Assembly (NCBI GenBank): GCA_002405525.1
Contig: DHLY01000021.1
Coordinates: 15,842-46,335, forward strand
Length of the DNA: 30,494 bases
Direction of reading: 5' to 3'
From: Proteobacteria bacterium UBA4656
GTDB lineage: Bacteria; Pseudomonadota; Gammaproteobacteria; Xanthomonadales; Ahniellaceae
Position 1 is the first letter of the stretch; every line of letters begins with the position of its first letter. This document shows positions 29,408 through 30,494 of this stretch, piece by piece. Made by a program: the position numbers and the translations under genes. The notes beneath the pieces were generated by a model. It was not told the DNA's origin. It was given only the letters and a program-made list of their open reading frames with translations, and ran no database searches.

Positions 29408-30494
29408 GCGCGCGAGTACTCGGCTGGCCCGACATCCTGCGCCTCGGCCTGGTGCAGGCCGCGCTGGGCGCGATCGTGGTGCTGACCACCTCGACCATGA
29501 ACCGCGTGATGGTGGTCGAACTGGCCCTGCCGGCGATGCTGCCGGGCGCGCTGGTGGCGCTGCACTATGCGGTGCAGCTGCTGCGGCCGCGCTTCGGCCA
29601 CGGATCGGACGTGGGCGGGCGGCGCACGCCGTGGATCGTCGGCGGCATGGCCACGCTGGGCGCGGGAGCCCTGCTGGCGGCGCTGGCGATCGCTGTCCAT
29701 CCACGATCGGCGGTCGCAGGTGCGGTGCTCAGCGTGTTCGGGTTCCTGGTCATCGGTTTCGGCGTCGGCGCGGCGGGCACCAACCTGCTGGTGCTGCTCG
29801 CAACGGGGGTGGAGGAGCGCCGGCGCGCGGCGGCGGCGACCGTGGTGTGGCTGATGATGATCGTCGGCTTCGTGCTCTCCACGATGGCGGTGGGCCTTCT
29901 TCTCGACCCCTATTCACCTGCCCGGCTGGTGGCGCTGACCGGCGCTGTGGCAGGTGTGGCGCTGCTGATCACCCTGGTCGCCATTCACCGGCTCGAGGGC
30001 GCGCCCGCGACGGGGCGTCCGGAAGGTGGGGCACCGGCGTTCCGCCGCGCACTGGCCCAGGTGTGGAGCGAGGCCGACGCGCGCCGGTTCACCGTGTTCA
30101 TCTTCGTATCGATGCTCGCCTACAGCGCCCAGGACCTGATTCTCGAGCCCTTCGCTGGCATGGTATTCGGCATGACGCCCGGCGAATCGACGCAACTGTC
30201 GAGCGTCCAGAACGGCGGTGTCCTGGTCGGCATGCTGGCCGTGGCCTTCGCCTGCAGCCTGGTCGGTGGCCGCCGCGCCGGATCGCTGCGCGCCTGGACG
30301 GTGGGCGGTTGCCTCGCCTCTGCGGTGGCGCTGTGCGGGCTGGCGATGGCAGGCCACGGCGGACCGGGCTGGCCGCTGGCGGCCAACGTGTTCGCGCTCG
30401 GCGCGGCCAACGGCGTGTTCGCAGTGGCGGCGATCGGCTCGATGATGGCCCATGCCGGCCGCGGGCACGCGCGCCGGGAAGGCGTGCGCATGGG
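29404..30494 (+). CDS. BCD-family (PucC-like) carrier downstream of bchG, 3' end outside window
   Basis: It starts at GTG 29404 in a 4-nt GTGA overlap with the bchG stop and stays open to the window edge (363 residues visible), so the 3' part is missing. It is a third PucC/LhaA-family major-facilitator protein: TMNRVMVVELALPAMLPG, RPRFGHGSD, SAQDLILEPFAG and REGVRMG match the family. It is more divergent than PucC and LhaA are from each other. In Rhodobacter a homologue (orf428) lies between bchG and bchP, so bchP probably follows just outside the window. A function in handling newly made bacteriochlorophyll is inferred from this context. Confidence 0.9.
   Translation, partial: MSARVLGWPDILRLGLVQAALGAIVVLTTSTMNRVMVVELALPAMLPGALVALHYAVQLLRPRFGHGSDVGGRRTPWIVGGMATLGAGALLAALAIAVHPRSAVAGAVLSVFGFLVIGFGVGAAGTNLLVLLATGVEERRRAAAATVVWLMMIVGFVLSTMAVGLLLDPYSPARLVALTGAVAGVALLITLVAIHRLEGAPATGRPEGGAPAFRRALAQVWSEADARRFTVFIFVSMLAYSAQDLILEPFAGMVFGMTPGESTQLSSVQNGGVLVGMLAVAFACSLVGGRRAGSLRAWTVGGCLASAVALCGLAMAGHGGPGWPLAANVFALGAANGVFAVAAIGSMMAHAGRGHARREGVRM

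Overview
The window is high-GC and holds most of one arm of a purple-bacterial photosynthesis gene cluster (about 7.6-30.5 kb). To its left (1-7.3 kb) is ordinary chromosome: a TonB-dependent receptor, a flavin amine oxidase, a tRNA-Arg(CCG), a membrane diguanylate cyclase and a secreted alpha-amylase. Bacteriochlorophyll a genes, LH2 antenna genes, a reaction-centre H subunit, the aerobic cyclase AcsF and an outer-membrane TonB receptor together point to a purple proteobacterium that can make pigment in air. Gene order and the TonB receptor suggest Gammaproteobacteria, with Betaproteobacteria possible. No rRNA or other decisive marker is present, so the taxonomy is inference. Genes for pufLM, carotenoids and bchXYZ/CDIOP are not in the window.

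Layout. (1) 25542 down to 11513, minus strand: a tight 12-gene operon bchF-bchN-bchB-bchH-bchL-bchM-lhaA-puhA-puhB-puhC-acsF-puhE, with most junctions overlapping by 1-26 nt. It converts protoporphyrin to bacteriochlorophyllide precursors (Mg chelatase, methyltransferase, O2-dependent cyclase, dark protochlorophyllide reductase, vinyl hydratase) and builds the reaction-centre/LH1 core (PuhA, assembly factors PuhB/C/E and LhaA). (2) 11414-10371, minus: an unrecognised 347-aa protein made of a small N-terminal domain plus four 40-aa repeats in two pairs. (3) 10330-7634, minus: a puc operon with its own promoter, a long leader, pucB, pucA, a stem-loop, pucC and a peptide-deformylase gene. (4) 25877 to the right edge, plus: the regulators ppaA/aerR and ppsR, then bchG and a third PucC-family transporter that runs off the window.

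How it fits together. PpsR (with PpaA as probable antirepressor) would control the cluster through TGT-N12-ACA operators. One perfect copy precedes bchG, and near-matches overlap the -35 elements of the bchF and puc promoters. PucC, LhaA and the partial right-edge protein are three paralogous BCD-family carriers, presumably serving LH2, the core complex and bacteriochlorophyll delivery.

The least explained items are the repeat protein between the reaction-centre and antenna operons, the deformylase embedded in the puc operon (the N-terminal formyl/carboxyl-Met of LH2 alpha is a B800 ligand in known structures), and an LH2 alpha polypeptide with Phe44-Ile45 where B850-type complexes have aromatic H-bond donors, which predicts a blue-shifted B820-like antenna.
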